64,000 nt of DNA from Eriocheir sinensis (GCF_024679095.1 NC_066509.1:19746825-19810824); one strand, 5' to 3'. Counted from the stretch's first letter, positions 1 to 12,956 are shown. Notes: a model not told the origin generated them from the letters alone. Numbers and translations: made by a program.

Positions 1-52
1 CTGTGACTCCTCCCGCTCTCTCAATCAAAATGGAGGGGACTCCAGCGGTAGG

Positions 53-365
53 TTTCCACGGGCCACTCCCTGAATAATAAAATCATGACAATGACATTCG
101 AGCTGATAAAGGAGGAAGAAGAGGGGAAAGAAGGGAAGGCGGACGAGAAAGGGAAAGGTAAGGAGGAAGTGAAGTGGAGACTAACTGAGGGTTTATAGAC
201 AAGGAAGAGGAACCTTAAACCGATTACCTTTTCATCTGCTAAGAGGCGGAGTGAGAGGATTCGTCTGATACTTCTGTGTGTGATGGGGCGATTCAGCCGG
301 TGTGTGTTGTCTGTTTACCCGCGGTAATTTTCCACGGGCCACTCCCTGAATAATGAAATCATGAC
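53..365. repeat. pair of 38-bp direct repeats
   Basis: A 38-bp stretch at 53-90, beginning TTTCCACGGGCC and ending ATCATGACA, recurs at 328-365 with one A/G difference. The copies are 275 bp apart. The DNA between is purine-rich and I see no ORF that looks real. The second copy ends just beyond the C-terminal stop of the gypsy pol remnant on the minus strand, so the repeats may be part of that element's non-coding end, but LTR structure is not demonstrated. Confidence 0.55.
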
Positions 366-411
366 ATTTCGCCCACCCTTTAAGAAAACTTTTGTCCTCA
401 GAGAAAAGTTT

Positions 412-2110
412 TTAAACTGTGAAAACGCGCCTCACCTTCACTTCATCATACTCACTTTCTCGCAAGCAACCTGTGGCTGCATCTGGCCGGTAGTATTGTT
501 TCAACATGTTGATATGGAACCGTTTTGGGTGTCCGTCAACCAGGAGAATATAATTAAGGTCATTAACCTTCTCCTGAACCTGTGGGAGGCAAAACTAGGC
601 ATTGTTCTCCTACACTGAGCTTACGCAACTTTGCCTTCCTGTCGTAGTAACTTTTCTGTACTCGTTTTGCTTTGAGTAACTCCTCCTTAGCAATGTTACA
701 GGTCTCTCTCAGCCTGCCACCTAGATTTAACACGTACTGGTATGTGGTCTTGACATCCGGATCCGGTACATTGTCGTCCCACAGCTCTCTCAGTAACTGA
801 AGCGGACCTCTAACCGACCTACCATACATTAGCTCAAACGGGGAGAACCTGGTGGAGCTCTGTGGTGCTTCTCTGTACGCGAACAACAAAGGAGCCAGGC
901 ACATAGGCCATTCCTTGGGTTGTTCGGCAGCCACGCGTTTAAGCATTTTCTTAAGTGTGCCGTTAAAACGTTCACACAGTCCATTCCCCATGGGATGGTA
1001 GGGCGTGGTGCGTAACCCTTTGCACGCTAGCAGACGTAGTACTTCTTCCATCATCCCTGAGGCGAACTGAGTACCCGATCACTCAGTATTTGTCTGGGTA
1101 TACCTACTGAAAAATATAGTCATGAGAGCTTCAGCCACAGTTTGCGTTTCAATATTCTTCAGCGGCACCGCTTCCGCCCAACGCGTGGCAAAATTTACAA
1201 GCGTAAGAATGTACCGGGAGCCATCGCTGGCTCGGGGCCTGACCGGCCCCACCAAATCTACCGCTACTCTTTCAAAGGAGAGTCAACAATGGGCAGTGAC
1301 TGTAAGGGTGCAGGCCTTACCCTACCCCTATCTATAGTCTTTGACACACATCGCACGACCTCACGAATCTAGCTACCTCCTGGCCTATCCCAGGCCAATA
1401 AAATGTGCTTGTACGCGAGCGAGTGTCTTGGTTCTTGCCATGTGACCGCCTAGAGTAGTACTGTGACCTAACTTGAGGACAGCCCTTTGTATCTCGCAGG
1501 CACAGCTAACTGCAATTTCCTTTCACCAGAGATAATCTGCCTATATATCGTTACGCTGCTTGATAAAACTGACGCGGTTGTCTTTCAGCTGGATGACACT
1601 GTTTTCCTGCAAACGTTTGCGTACGCCGTGCAGAGTGTCGTCTCTCTCCACGACCTTCCTGACGTCCTCGCTGTTAGTTAGATTTCCAAGAGATGTAACC
1701 ATGAGAGGCCTAACAGTACTCTTACGCTTAGCAGCTGCTCGGGTCACTACTGCTGCACCAATCTGAGGCTCACCTTCTCCTGTATCCTTTCACCTTCTCC
1801 AAAATCCTCTGGATCCAACACCGCGTTAGGTGTTTGAGTGACGGCATTTTTACTCACCCCGTTAGTAGCTCCGGGAATGTTGCCAATCACTAAATCACAG
1901 AGCGGTGTTTCGAGTGTCACCGCCATGATCCAGCCTGTGTAATAGGGTGACTTGACTTGTATCTTGACTTCAGGAGCTATCACTAGCGCGCTATTCAACA
2001 GCCATATTTTTTCTACGTTTGCCTGTGAATTCATGGCTCCTAGCTAAGCTGTGCCTCAGTGTACAAATGGTAGAACCACTATCCCTCATCACCGTAACCT
2101 GTCGGTCTCC
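412..2110 (-). pseudogene. Ty3/gypsy pol remnant: protease then integrase
   Basis: Read on the minus strand. An aspartic-protease active site DSGST lies at about 2072-2083, in a different frame from the following protease C-terminal part (about 2034-1747, with a VIGNIPGA motif). Next comes a linker beginning MTRAAAKRKS (1747-1541). The integrase zinc-binding region (YWPG, CDVCQ) falls at about 1440-1340. The integrase core (DLVGP, NFATRWAEAVPL) lies at about 1265-1150, and YHPMGNGLCERFNG with the catalytic Glu at about 1000-960. The C-terminal region (HINMLKQYYRPD) ends at a stop at 412-414. At least three frame changes break it, and the second catalytic Asp position reads TGA. No RT lies between protease and integrase or in 1-411. 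It is either a PR-IN-first domain order, as known in Gmr1-like elements, or a deletion. It is certainly a gypsy-type integrase and certainly not intact. Confidence 0.85.
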
Positions 2111-2460
2111 TACCCAACCTTTACTCAAATTCAACCGCTCATCGTACTGATTTGTGGCGGTTCCGGCCACTAGTCATAGATTCTGCGCCTCATCGCGAGC
2201 TTGGCCGTTCACGGAAGGCACATGTGTGGGGAACCCTGCTTTCTACCATAATTACCACGCTGCGGGGCACTTTCTTGTCTTACTGCAGCATTTTTGTGCC
2301 ACTTATTACCCTGATACGGTCGCGACCCACAACTTCCAGTCTTCGGACGCGGTGCATAATGTTGGTTACTTTTGGCTGAAGGCCACGCTTGCCTCTTCAA
2401 CCTACTCGTCCTCTTCTCTTTTCCATCCTCTCTTCCTTCTCTTCATCCATAGCAATTCCC

Positions 2461-2492
2461 TCCTCCTACTCCTCCTCCTCCTCCTCCTCCTC
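2461..2492 (+). repeat. (TCC)n microsatellite
   Basis: About ten TCC units, directly followed by the 5' truncation point of a LINE tail. Confidence 0.9.
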
Positions 2493-2495
2493 CAA

Positions 2496-2765
2496 TACCG
2501 ACATCGGAAAGAGTTATTTCTCGAATAGAGTTGTTCGCCACTGGAACAGCCTTCCTGCAGAAGTGGTTAGCGCAGAGAGCATCAACTCCTTCAAGAAACG
2601 CATTGATCGCCACTTTGCTGCATTGGGAGTGAGCTGAACGTATCCAAGAGTAGGTACACAAGTGCTTTAATCCTTTCCTGCAAGCCACTCCTATGGCAAA
2701 CGTATTGAATAAATCACTGAAAGCAGGCAGCCTAGTAAAGAGAAAACAGGCTTCCTGCTGCCTGC
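2496..2765 (+). pseudogene. LINE ORF2 C-terminal tail plus 3' UTR
   Basis: A reading frame ending at TGA 2635-2637 encodes the typical C-terminus of CR1/L2-like ORF2 proteins: SYFSNRVVRHWNSLP, then SINSFKKRIDRHF. It is only about 45 residues long, so this is a heavily 5'-truncated copy whose truncation point abuts (TCC)n. About 125 bp of likely 3' UTR follow. The short terminal hairpin seen in other LINE families of this window is not evident here, so it is probably a different family. Confidence 0.8.
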
Positions 2766-2768
2766 TAA

Positions 2769-2834
2769 TCTTTTTTTTAATTTTCCCCCCACCACCACCT
2801 CTTCCTCCTCCTCCACCCCCCCCCCCCCCCCCCC
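2769..2834 (+). repeat. poly-T/poly-C low-complexity tract
   Basis: A T run followed by CCTCC units and a homopolymer of about 20 C (2814-2834). Length is likely unstable, both biologically and in sequencing. Confidence 0.85.
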
Positions 2835-2934
2835 GTGTTATAACGTGCTCGTGGGTCGCATCTAATACCCTGATAGGCGATCAAACCCCTTATCTCAACC
2901 CCATTAGGTGGTAACGCTGCCCCATGAGTCAACC

Positions 2935-3020
2935 TGAGTAGCTCCCACTTCCCCCCCTTCCCCTCCCCCTTCCCCTTCCCCCTTCTCCTCCCCCTTCGCC
3001 CCTTCCCTCAACCGCCCATT
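2935..3020 (+). repeat. (CCCCTT)n-like pyrimidine tract
   Basis: Imperfect CCCCTTCCCCTTCC repeats. The translation on the opposite strand is Gly/Arg/Glu-only and has no coding support. Confidence 0.7.
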
Positions 3021-3169
3021 CGCCTGACAGCCTCCCCGGAGGCCTCCCAACGCTGCCTTGATCTCCACATTTGCTCTCTACACTGTTAGCGGATTTAGTC
3101 TCATTGCTGGTCCCCACTTACCTCCCGTGCCCTAAATACCTCCCCTCCACTTGTAAGCAGCGGCCTTGT

Positions 3170-3400
3170 ATCTCTACCTCACAACCTCCACTCATTATCT
3201 CTCTTACCTTGCCTTACCTTACCTTATCTTAACAATGTCTTTGTACTCTCCACCCCACAACCTCCACTAACTATCCATCTCCTACCTTGCCTAAAATTAC
3301 CTTACCTTAACAGTGTCTTTGTACTCTCCACCCCACAACCTCCACTAACTATCCATCTCTTACCTTGCCTAAAATTACCTTACCTCACCTCCCCTTACCT
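3170..3400 (+). repeat. tandem repeat, about 78-bp unit
   Basis: The motif AACA(A/G)TGTCTTTGTACTCTCC starts at 3231 and 3309. Flanking CCACAACCTCCACT and TACCTTGCC(T/A) blocks recur with the same 78-bp period, giving about 2.5-3 units. The right flank of the fold-back element at 4805-4865 resembles the left flank at 3400-3455, as expected for insertion into related repetitive DNA. Confidence 0.75.
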
Positions 3401-3458
3401 TACCTTACGTATCTTTCTTACCTATCTCCACTGGCCTCCACTTGACATCCCTATCTTA

Positions 3459-4804
3459 AGGCGGCTTTACACATGGCAATTCGCGGCTGGCAATACAGGC
3501 GCGACGTGCTGCCGGCAGCATTTTGGGTCAGGGTCTGGGTCTGGGAGTTCTTCTCGCTGCAAGTTCTCTGCAGCTGAGCGTGTCCGTCTTGTATTGCCGA
3601 CTGGCGGCTGGGTAAACATGTTAGCCAATAAAACAAGAAATAACAGGTGCAGATACTATATTAGGCTAATGGACCAAACTCATTGTGGTTTTAAGATATG
3701 GTTGTAGCCTTTGTGGGTGTCTGGGATGAATTCATGCATTTGCATTTGCTGGTTAATTGTAGGTGAAATACAATGAATCGCAATCTCAATCATCAGAAAC
3801 CTATAACAGACAATGTCTCACGGCACAAATGGACTGAATTGGCTATCTGGCGGCGGCTTGAGACAAGTACTGTTTTGACTTAACTCGGTTCCTCTTTTGT
3901 ATTTCGGGAAAAAAATACTGGCTGTCGTTTGGAGCAGGTACCAGACGTGGTACCTGCTGGTAGAAAAAAAATGTATCTATTTTGCTGGTAAGGTTTAAGG
4001 TTTGCGTCTGTGTTTGTGTGTGTGACCACTGAGGGCCAGTTCAACAGGCAAACACAGCTTGGGAGGTTTCGTATTTTTCGCCTTAGGTTTTATTTTGCTC
4101 TCCAGCAGCTTAAGAGTGATTTAACTTGCTGTTAACATAGCAGTAGCTATTTTGACTTCTGGTCTTAAGATAAGTGTTTACGGACACCTTCTCGCTGGAG
4201 AGGGCGTCTTGTAAATCACTTATCTTTAGACCAAAGTCAAAATAGCTACAGGTACTTAAACTAACAATTATTTAACAGCAAATTAAATTATTCTTAAGCT
4301 GCTGGAGAGCAAAATAAGGCTAAGGGCGAAAAAATACGAAACCTCCCAGCTGTGTTTTGCCTGTTTGGGCCGCTCAAGAGACTGCGGCCCGCGGCACATT
4401 CGCCCCACAGTGGTTACACACACCACAGACGCAAACCTTAAAGCCTTACCAGCAAAGGGTAAATACTTTTTTTTCCCTTCCATTTGGCCCCAAACGACAG
4501 CCAGTATTATTTTTTTCCGAAATAGAAAAGAGGAACCGAGTTAAGTCAAAACAGTACTTGTCTCCGAGTCGCCGCCGGATAGCCAATACGGCCCATTGGG
4601 GACCTGGCACCCAAATGCCCACACCATAATTAACCGCCAACCTAATCGTATGAGGCATTCTAGATTACTTGATGATTGGAGTGAACTATGGGGCGGCTCC
4701 TCCCACGTGTGAAGATACTTGCTCCCGAGAGCACCCAGCCGGTCTAGTCGCTAGATCGTCGCGGCTGTATTGCCGGCCAGGAATTGCCAGGTGTAGAGCC
4801 GCGT
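3459..4804. mobile_element. fold-back DNA transposon, Harbinger-like, non-autonomous
   Basis: Left arm (3459 to about 4195) and right arm (about 4196-4804) are inverted copies of each other almost to the centre. Termini are AGGCGGCTTTACAC on the left and ACGCGGCTCTACAC on the right (reverse complement), each flanked by TTA (3456-3458 and 4805-4807). A 3-bp TTA duplication with such termini fits the PIF/Harbinger group. Central blocks such as TAGCTATTTTGACTT pair at 4145-4160 and 4235-4248. The left arm is about 130 bp longer, with extra sequence around 3620-3830. No transposase ORF is present. The superfamily assignment is inference; the inverted repeat is directly visible. Confidence 0.8.
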
Positions 4805-5098
4805 TTACCTTACCTTATCTTTCTGACTTATCTCCATTCTCCAATGGCGTCCACTTGGTACCTCTCATTGATCTTTTTTTTTTCTCCTTTCCATCCTCCT
4901 CCTCCTCCTCCCACACTTGCTAGTCCACAACTGCTTCCACCACCTATTTATTTTCTCCAGGACCTCCACTAGCCATATTTCTATTACTTCCCACGTCTTC
5001 ACTACTTCCACTTCTTTTTCTTCATCAGTTTCCTTCAACTAATATCCTTTTTCCACACCACCTTCCTCCATCTGCTACCACTACAACCACTCAATCTC

Positions 5099-5127
5099 CT
5101 CCTCCTCCTCCTCCTCCTCCTCCTCCC
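5099..5127 (+). repeat. (CTC)n microsatellite
   Basis: About nine CTC units. The surrounding 4870-5150 region is pyrimidine-rich with nothing recognisable. Confidence 0.9.
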
Positions 5128-5202
5128 CCACAGGTCAGGATACACACACTGTTACTGCGAACTAATCAACAAGACCCAAATTATGATCGGACTCAGCCAT
5201 TT

Positions 5203-5205
<3 letters not shown>

Positions 5206-5252
<47 letters not shown>
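5206..5252 (+). repeat. (GT)n microsatellite
   Basis: Uninterrupted GT tract of about 47 bp. Confidence 0.97.
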
Positions 5253-5255
<3 letters not shown>

Positions 5256-5301
5256 CTACCACGACCCACCAGTTGATTTGCACAATGAAAATGTATGTTG
5301 C

Positions 5302-5407
<106 letters not shown>

Positions 5408-5450
5408 TGTGTTGCTTCTGTCAATAAAACGCCGATTTTTTTAGAAAATT

Positions 5451-5452
<2 letters not shown>

Positions 5453-5540
<88 letters not shown>
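5453..5540 (+). repeat. (AC)n microsatellite
   Basis: Uninterrupted AC tract of 88 bp, the third dinucleotide tract within 340 bp. It is complementary to the (GT)n tract at 5206-5252, so the two could pair as an inverted repeat. Confidence 0.98.
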
Positions 5541-5542
<2 letters not shown>

Positions 5543-5799
5543 TTGTCCAATTAGAGCCACTTCATCCGTCTCTCGAGGTGTAGGTGTGTGTTTGATTAGA
5601 CAGATAGGTGTAGTGGCAGGAAGACGGGCAGGTAAGATGGATAATAACTAGACGAGCAATTAGACAGACAGGTACACACGCACGAACACGAACAAGATCG
5701 ACGAGAAAGGGGCAAAGGAAGAAAAAGAAGAAAGAGGAAGAAGTTATACGGTATATAGATGAGTAATTTTGATGATAAAGATTGGTGAAAAGGGAGGAC

Positions 5800-7138
5800 A
5801 TACATAGGAATACATAGGAAAAAGAGACACCAGAAGACCTGGCGGTCTATGGCGAGGGTGTTTGTTCACTACCGTTACTACTAGTAATCTACGTGTGGTA
5901 GGACAGGATAGAATAGATGAAGGCTCCTCCCACTCTCTCCTCCGGCAACGTGCCGGTAGGAAATAGTTAGAAGAGAACACCATGTGCCTTTAAGGAAGAA
6001 AGGGACATGGAAATTTTACAGTAAAGAGAGAAATAAGATGAAATTACTACCCTTAACTTACGCTACTAGTGACCTAAGCTGTGGGGGAAATTATTAAGTC
6101 GTCAGGTTGGCGACGTGCTGCAGTGTGCCTGAAACATACGAAAAGGGTTAGTCAAATCTTATATCCCTGAAGTACTTATCCAATAAAGACTTGAAGATTT
6201 TGAGACTCTGTGCGCTAACTACTGACGGTGGAAGTCTATTCCAGTGATCGACGACTCTATTATTGAAATAACTTCTGCACGCCAATGTGTTACATCTGGT
6301 TCCCTTTAACTTCATACCGTTGCTGCGTGTTATTGTGTTGGGGTCTCTCTGAAATAGACTTTATGGGTTAATGTTTTCGGATCAATTAAGGATTTTGAGC
6401 ACTTCGATTAAGTCCTCTTACCCTTCGCGTTTTTAAGGTAAACATATATAAACGCTTTAAACGCTCGTCATACGGCAAGTTTGATATAATTCGGTGACCT
6501 GAACTGGACGGCGTATTCTAGATGTGGTATTACAAATGCTGAATATAATCTCTTCATAAGTTCGGGTGATTTATAGTCAAAGTTTCTTGAGATTAGTCCT
6601 AACATCATATTGGCTTTTTTACTCGCCGCAGTATATTGATCAGTCATTTTGAGTGTTACTGATAATTACACCAAGATCTTTTTCTTGTTTTACTTCGCTG
6701 AGCCCATGTTCTTGAATCTGATATTTGTTAGATTCTTTTCACCTATGTGCATTACTTTACATTTATCTAAGTTGAAACACATTTGCCACTTGTCGGTCCA
6801 ATCGGCAAGTCTTATTAAGTCTGATTGAATATCCTCACAATTTTTACTGTTCGTTACCGTACCTCCTAATTTGGTGTCATCGGCGAATTTGGCTACTTTT
6901 GATAGGACATCAGTCTCTAATCGTTCACGTAAATTATGAATAATGTTGGCCCCACGACCGATCCTTGTGGCACGCCACTGGTTACGGGTTGGCAATCGGA
7001 TGCTTCACCATTGAGAACTACACGCTGTTGTCTATCTGTGAGCCAGTCATGAATTCATGCGCACAGATGGTAATTTATACCGTGGAAACGCAGTATTGAA
7101 ATAAGCCTAACGTGGGGAACTTTATCGAACGCTTTCTA
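5800..7138 (-). pseudogene. LINE family A, 5'-truncated copy (CR1/L2-like)
   Basis: On the minus strand the copy begins inside RT motif A (KAFDKVPH) at about 7138. It runs through the VPQGS block, a FADDTK catalytic motif near 6890 (FADD, in the place of YADD), and the C-terminal FSNNRVVDHWN and LDKYFRDI blocks near 6290-6170. A 3' UTR then follows to about 5800. The UTR matches, in opposite orientation, the 3' UTR of the fuller family A copy at 30.13-31.14 kb, including the stem at 5942-5956, the terminal hairpin at 5835-5848 and the 3' decamer repeats. Frameshifts occur. 5' truncation is normal for target-primed insertion. Confidence 0.88.
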
Positions 7139-7940
7139 TATGGCACATAAACAATATATGAGTAACGTAAAACATGTTGAGATGGAATATGAGAAAATCA
7201 GAAACTCGTGCTAGAAGAAATATTCAATTAATAGATAGGGTTAAACAATCGCATAGGTATATAAGTATCTGAATAGAGCTTCGGCAAAATAGGCAGAACT
7301 GAATAGCGTGTTTTCCAAAGAAACGTATGGCCCGCTATATTGGGCGTTACTTATTTATTCTAGTTTTTTATAGGATCATATCAAGAATAGGCCGAGGGAG
7401 CAGGGTATCTCTTGTAGCACCCACCCGCTGCTGAGGGAGACGAGGCGTGTGGTGGGAGAAACGATGTGCAGGTGAGTTTGTAGAAAGTCAGATAAGATGA
7501 GGAACTAATGGGGGGAGGGAGAAAGGAAGAAGGAAAAGGTCAGTAAATCAAGACTAATAAAGATACGTATATACACAGCTTGAAAGATAAACTCTGAAAA
7601 ATATAACGTTGGGTCACTTGAATCATTTATGGCTGTAAAAAAGAAAAAAAGTAAGGGAAGGACTTTTTACTAGAAAAAAAGTAGGAGTAAAAAGTTATAG
7701 TAAAAAAGTAAACCTAGAGTAAAGTTAAATTGAAAAAAGTTGAAAAAAAGGTTAAACTTTATCACTGTAAATATTGAAGAAAAAAAATAGAAGAAAAGAA
7801 GAAAGACACTATAAAAAGAAAAGTAAAAAAAATGAGAAAGGGAAGAAAACTTTCACAAAAAATATAAGAAAAAGTAAATAAAGAAAGGTAGAAAATGTCA
7901 GTAACAAGAAAATAAAAGAAAAAAGGCCAACCAGCCCGAG
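7139..7940. other. no recognisable feature; A-rich DNA
   Basis: I see no convincing ORF or known repeat. From about 7620 to 7925 the top strand is A/G-rich with recurring AAAAAGTAAA-type runs. Confidence 0.5.
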
Positions 7941-7989
7941 GTGGCCCTTGTCCCTCGATCCTGCAGCAAAGAAAGGAATTTGTGTTGCT

Positions 7990-8370
7990 TTATTGAATTA
8001 GTGGATTACTCCCCCCTTTTCCTCTTCCTCCTCCCCCTCGTGCCCTTTCCCCCAATAACACCCACGAACATTCTCTCTCCCCATCCTCTCCCTTCTACCC
8101 ACGCAACTTTTTTTCCTTTCTCTTCCTTTCCACTTTCCTCTCGAAATTATGTCTCCCAAATTTGATCACCTTTGTTGACTTTCTTCAACCACAGATTGCT
8201 CCTATCTTGTTCCCAATCGCGTATCTTCCCTCCGCCTCCACCCCCTCCTCCGCCTCCACCTCCGCCTCCTCCTCCTCAGTGTCAGAAAAGTAATATTGAC
8301 ACTGTACAACCTGTTAGTTCGCCTCCTCCTCCTCCTCAGTGTCAGAAAAAGTAATATTGACACTGTACAA
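7990..8370 (+). repeat. pyrimidine-rich DNA with a 57-bp tandem duplication
   Basis: C/T-rich DNA includes (CCT/CGC)n at 8228-8279. A block CCTCAGTGTCAGAAAA..TATTGACACTGTACAA occurs at about 8272-8322 and again at 8330-8370, and each copy can form an AGTGTCA/TGACACT hairpin. The second copy abuts the LINE E fragment. Confidence 0.6.
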
Positions 8371-8520
8371 TGTTACATCTTGAGTATTGCGTTCAGTTTT
8401 GGTCTCCCTATTACATAAAAGATATAGAGAAACTCTAGAGGGTGCAGCGTCGAGCTACTAAAATGATACCTAGACTGCGAAATAAACCATACGAAGACAG
8501 AACCCGGCGACTTCTGCATT
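8365..8520 (+). pseudogene. LINE family E, ORF2 fragment (upstream piece)
   Basis: A short reading frame with one stop encodes LEYCVQFWSPYYIKDI and RVQRRATKMIPRLRNKPYEDR, the conserved block after the RT domain of CR1/L2-like ORF2. It stops near 8520, and the expected continuation (LIEVFKMFKGF) resumes about 1.63 kb downstream at 10150. I read the two pieces as one 5'-truncated LINE split by a later insertion. Confidence 0.75.
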
Positions 8521-10149
<1,629 letters not shown>

Positions 10150-10705
10150 ACGGGGTTTAAGCCTTATCGAAGTGTTTAAAATGTTCAAGGGATTCGATAA
10201 CGTTAACGTTCATGATTATATTACAGTCTCTCAATCAAGTGTAACAAGAAACAATGGATACAAAATAACGAGGAAGCGTTTCAACTCAAATTAATCAAAA
10301 CACTTCTTCAACCGTGTCATCAATGTATGGAATGGTTTGTCTCAAAACGTCGTCGAAAGTGAAACTATTTGCACGTTCAAAAACCGACTAGACAAATATT
10401 TAGAAGCTAGCCCGAACATCCGCTATTTTGCTCCGGTCTAAGAGAAAGTAGGGTTCGCTTAGTTGTCGTGTATGATCTTCCTTCTATCTATATAAGATTC
10501 CATTGTAGTTTTTCTATACTACTTGGTATTCTTCCTTTTCATGCCAGCTTCGGAGGGGTGGGAGGGGAGGAGCCTTCACCTTTGTTGTCCTGTGTTTCTC
10601 TTTGACTCGTAGCTTAGAGTAGATGGTAGCAACAACAAACAGGCTAGTTAGGACCATGAGGTCTGTTGCTGTTTGCTTCTCCTTTGTACTCCTTTGTACT
10701 CCTTT
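10150..10705 (+). pseudogene. LINE family E, C-terminal tail and 3' UTR
   Basis: The frame begins LIEVFKMFKGFDNVNVHDY and, after a stop near 10292, continues with HFFNRVINVWNGLSQ and FKNRLDKYLEA, ending near 10440. The 3' UTR ends with the GGACC-ATGA-GGTCT hairpin (10651-10664) and two copies of CTCCTTTGTA before polypyrimidine DNA. It matches the copies at 39.5-40.1 kb (+) and 37.97-38.06 kb (-). Confidence 0.82.
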
Positions 10706-11240
10706 TCCTCCTCCTCTTTTTTTCTTCTCTCCTCCCCTCACCACCACACTCCATATCCCTCTTGTTCTTGCTTCCCCTTACGTTCCTACCCTCACTCCAC
10801 CTTACTTTCCCTTTCCCCACGTCTCTTTCACACTCCTCCTCCTTTTCTCCCCTCGTCACCCATCCCCACTTACCTCCATCGCTTGTCTTTCGTTATCCCA
10901 TCTTACAAAACAAGCAACAAGGAAGGACGAGGATATATCTGAGCTCCTTTTTTCTCTTCTCTTCTCACCTTTTTCTCCTCTTTTTTTCACCTATCCTCTC
11001 CTCTCTTCTCACTATGTCTCCTTCATCCAAACAACACATAGAAAAGTAGGAATAAGAAAGGAATGGGTGAAGTCAGTCTTCTCTCTCTTCTCACCTTCGT
11101 GTCGCCTCTTCATCCCCTCACCTCCTCACCTTCTTCCCCTTCCTCACCCAAGAACAGGAAGCATTAGGTGAACTCCAGCTCTTACACACGAAAACCAAAA
11201 CACGAACAAATAGGTGATCTCACCGCCCCTTCCCCTCCCC
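10706..11240 (+). other. C/T-rich low-complexity DNA
   Basis: Overlapping ORFs here are Ser/Pro/Leu/Phe-only translations of CCTCTT-type sequence. No domain or repeat family is recognised. Confidence 0.6.
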
Positions 11241-11244
11241 CTTC

Positions 11245-11848
11245 TCACCTTCTTGTCCCCGAGCTGATTGACGCCGCCTTTGAGCTGGGAGACCGGTGAG
11301 CGGAGGCAGACGAGCGACGTGAGGAAGACGGGCCAGGAACAGGAGGCGACTCGTATAGCTTCTCGAGTCGAGAGACGATGGTGTCCATTTTTTCAGTGAG
11401 TGTGGCGACTGCGGAGACGACGGCCTGCTGAGCTTCAACCACGGTCGAGAGCTGGGAGGCAGTAGCTGTATGGGGGGTAACCAATCCGTCAATCCTGGCG
11501 TCAAGGGCGGCGAAACGATCCTCAAGAGCAGTGCATCGCGCCAGGAGGGAAGCAACGGTCTTACGAAGAGCCAGGTCCTGTGGAGAGGCAGAGTCAATGG
11601 GAGGAACAGACTGGCTAGATGGCGGCGGCGGAGGAGGTGGTGGCGCTGTTGAGGAGGCACGAGACGGGGCCTGGCGTCGATCACAGCCGTGCCACACGTT
11701 AACCCCCGGCTGAAGGCAGCGTGGGCACTTCCAGCGAGACGCGTCCTTAGAAGGTAGGAGCTCGGAGGAAGTGGAAGCAGCTGGGCGAGAATACTCACTC
11801 CTGACGGGGCACGTCCATGAGTCGTGATCGGCAGCACACCAGGCTGTC
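11245..11848 (-). pseudogene. LINE ORF1 fragment (zinc finger and coiled coil)
   Basis: The minus-strand open frame starts at the LTR junction (11848) and stops at 11245. It encodes a Cys/His-rich N-terminus (AWCAADHDSWTC, then WKCPRCLQ), resembling the PHD-like finger of LINE ORF1 proteins. A Pro/Ser-rich spacer follows. Next comes a heptad-like segment (LALRKTVASLLARCTALEDRF to EKMDTIVSRLEKL, about 11590-11340) that should form a coiled coil, and then a basic Ser-rich tail. The upstream part is removed by the gypsy LTR beginning at 11849, so the provirus appears inserted in this LINE. The expected C-terminal zinc knuckles are absent. Assignment rests on domain order, not on a signature motif. 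Confidence 0.6.
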
Positions 11849-12956
11849 GGGAACCAGAAAACGAACAAACAAGAGGAATAGCCACAACAGTACAGAGTAA
11901 ACATCTCATAGGACAAACACTAACAAAGAGGGAAATAACGGGGATAAAGGAAAACAGATACCCAGAGAGGAATGAGAGATATACAACTGTGTAAACATCT
12001 GACAGGACAAACACTAACAAAAAGGGTGACATATATAACAGTGTAAACATCTCAAGTACAAAAGAGGGGAAACAACGAGGGTAAAGGAAAACAGATACCC
12101 AGACTCAGATACATAAAACAGATACCCAGTGGGCGTGGTCAGAAAGTGTGAACAACCATTGAAAAAGACTCTGACCCGTGACGTCAGTCGTGGCGACATG
12201 TTATGAGCCAATAATTTAACAGAAAAATCACTGTGGGAGTGTCTTAAGACTGACTCACGAATAGCAGGAGAAGTAAAACAATACAACATAATGAGCGAGC
12301 AGATGGGTGTGACAAAAAGTATTGGCCATTGGTTATGTAGAAAATTAAGGGCGTGTCAAGGATGTAAGTCCGCCTCAAGCAAAGAAAAATGTGGCCTAGA
12401 AATCAGTGGTATGGGTAGACCGAGCTTGGCTCTCACCTCAAGCAGACCTGCTACTCACTCAGCCGAGAATGGCTGTTGTGATCTTAATCGTGAGTAGAAA
12501 TTCGAGAATCTAAGGGAAACCGACTGTATTGTCCTGGAGATTATAATGTAGGAGATGTGAAGTAGGATTGTGAGGGACAGGATTGTGATTATTTGTTTGC
12601 GATGTAAAGCAAAGGTAAAAACCACTGGGTGTGGTATTTGGTGCTTCCGTGACTTGTAGTAGATTATACTATAGGAATGTGTAGTAGGATTTTGTGAAGA
12701 TAGTACATAATGATTGTGATGTAAGCAGAGAGATACAAACCACTGCTTGTGGAACGACGAGTGTTATTATTATTGGCAACAACTGAGCACATATTGTAGT
12801 ATTATGTTTAAGACATGTCGTTTGTCATATGTTGCATCCATTGCTGAAGATGCCAGTGTTATGATCGTCTGAGCATAGAATATTGCGTAAGGCAATTACT
12901 TTCATTTAATTTTAAATAAATGTATATTTTATTTTTCCCTTGTTTATCCCCGAACA
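11849..12956 (+). repeat. candidate 5' LTR of gypsy provirus
   Basis: The start is well supported by the match to 25259-25421. The end is uncertain. I propose CCCCGAACA at about 12956 because it mirrors the TGTCGGG start, but no clear primer-binding site follows. The interior holds about two and a half copies of a roughly 110-bp tandem repeat at 11885-12110 (GTAAACATCT, GGACAAACACTAA and AAACAGATACCCAG blocks). A weaker duplication at 12540-12750 carries an AAACCACTG(G/C)(G/T)TGTGG motif. Confidence 0.55.

Noticed and set aside
10623..11171. 182-residue ORF as a host gene
   Set aside because: Polypyrimidine-derived, with nested alternative frames and no recognisable domain.
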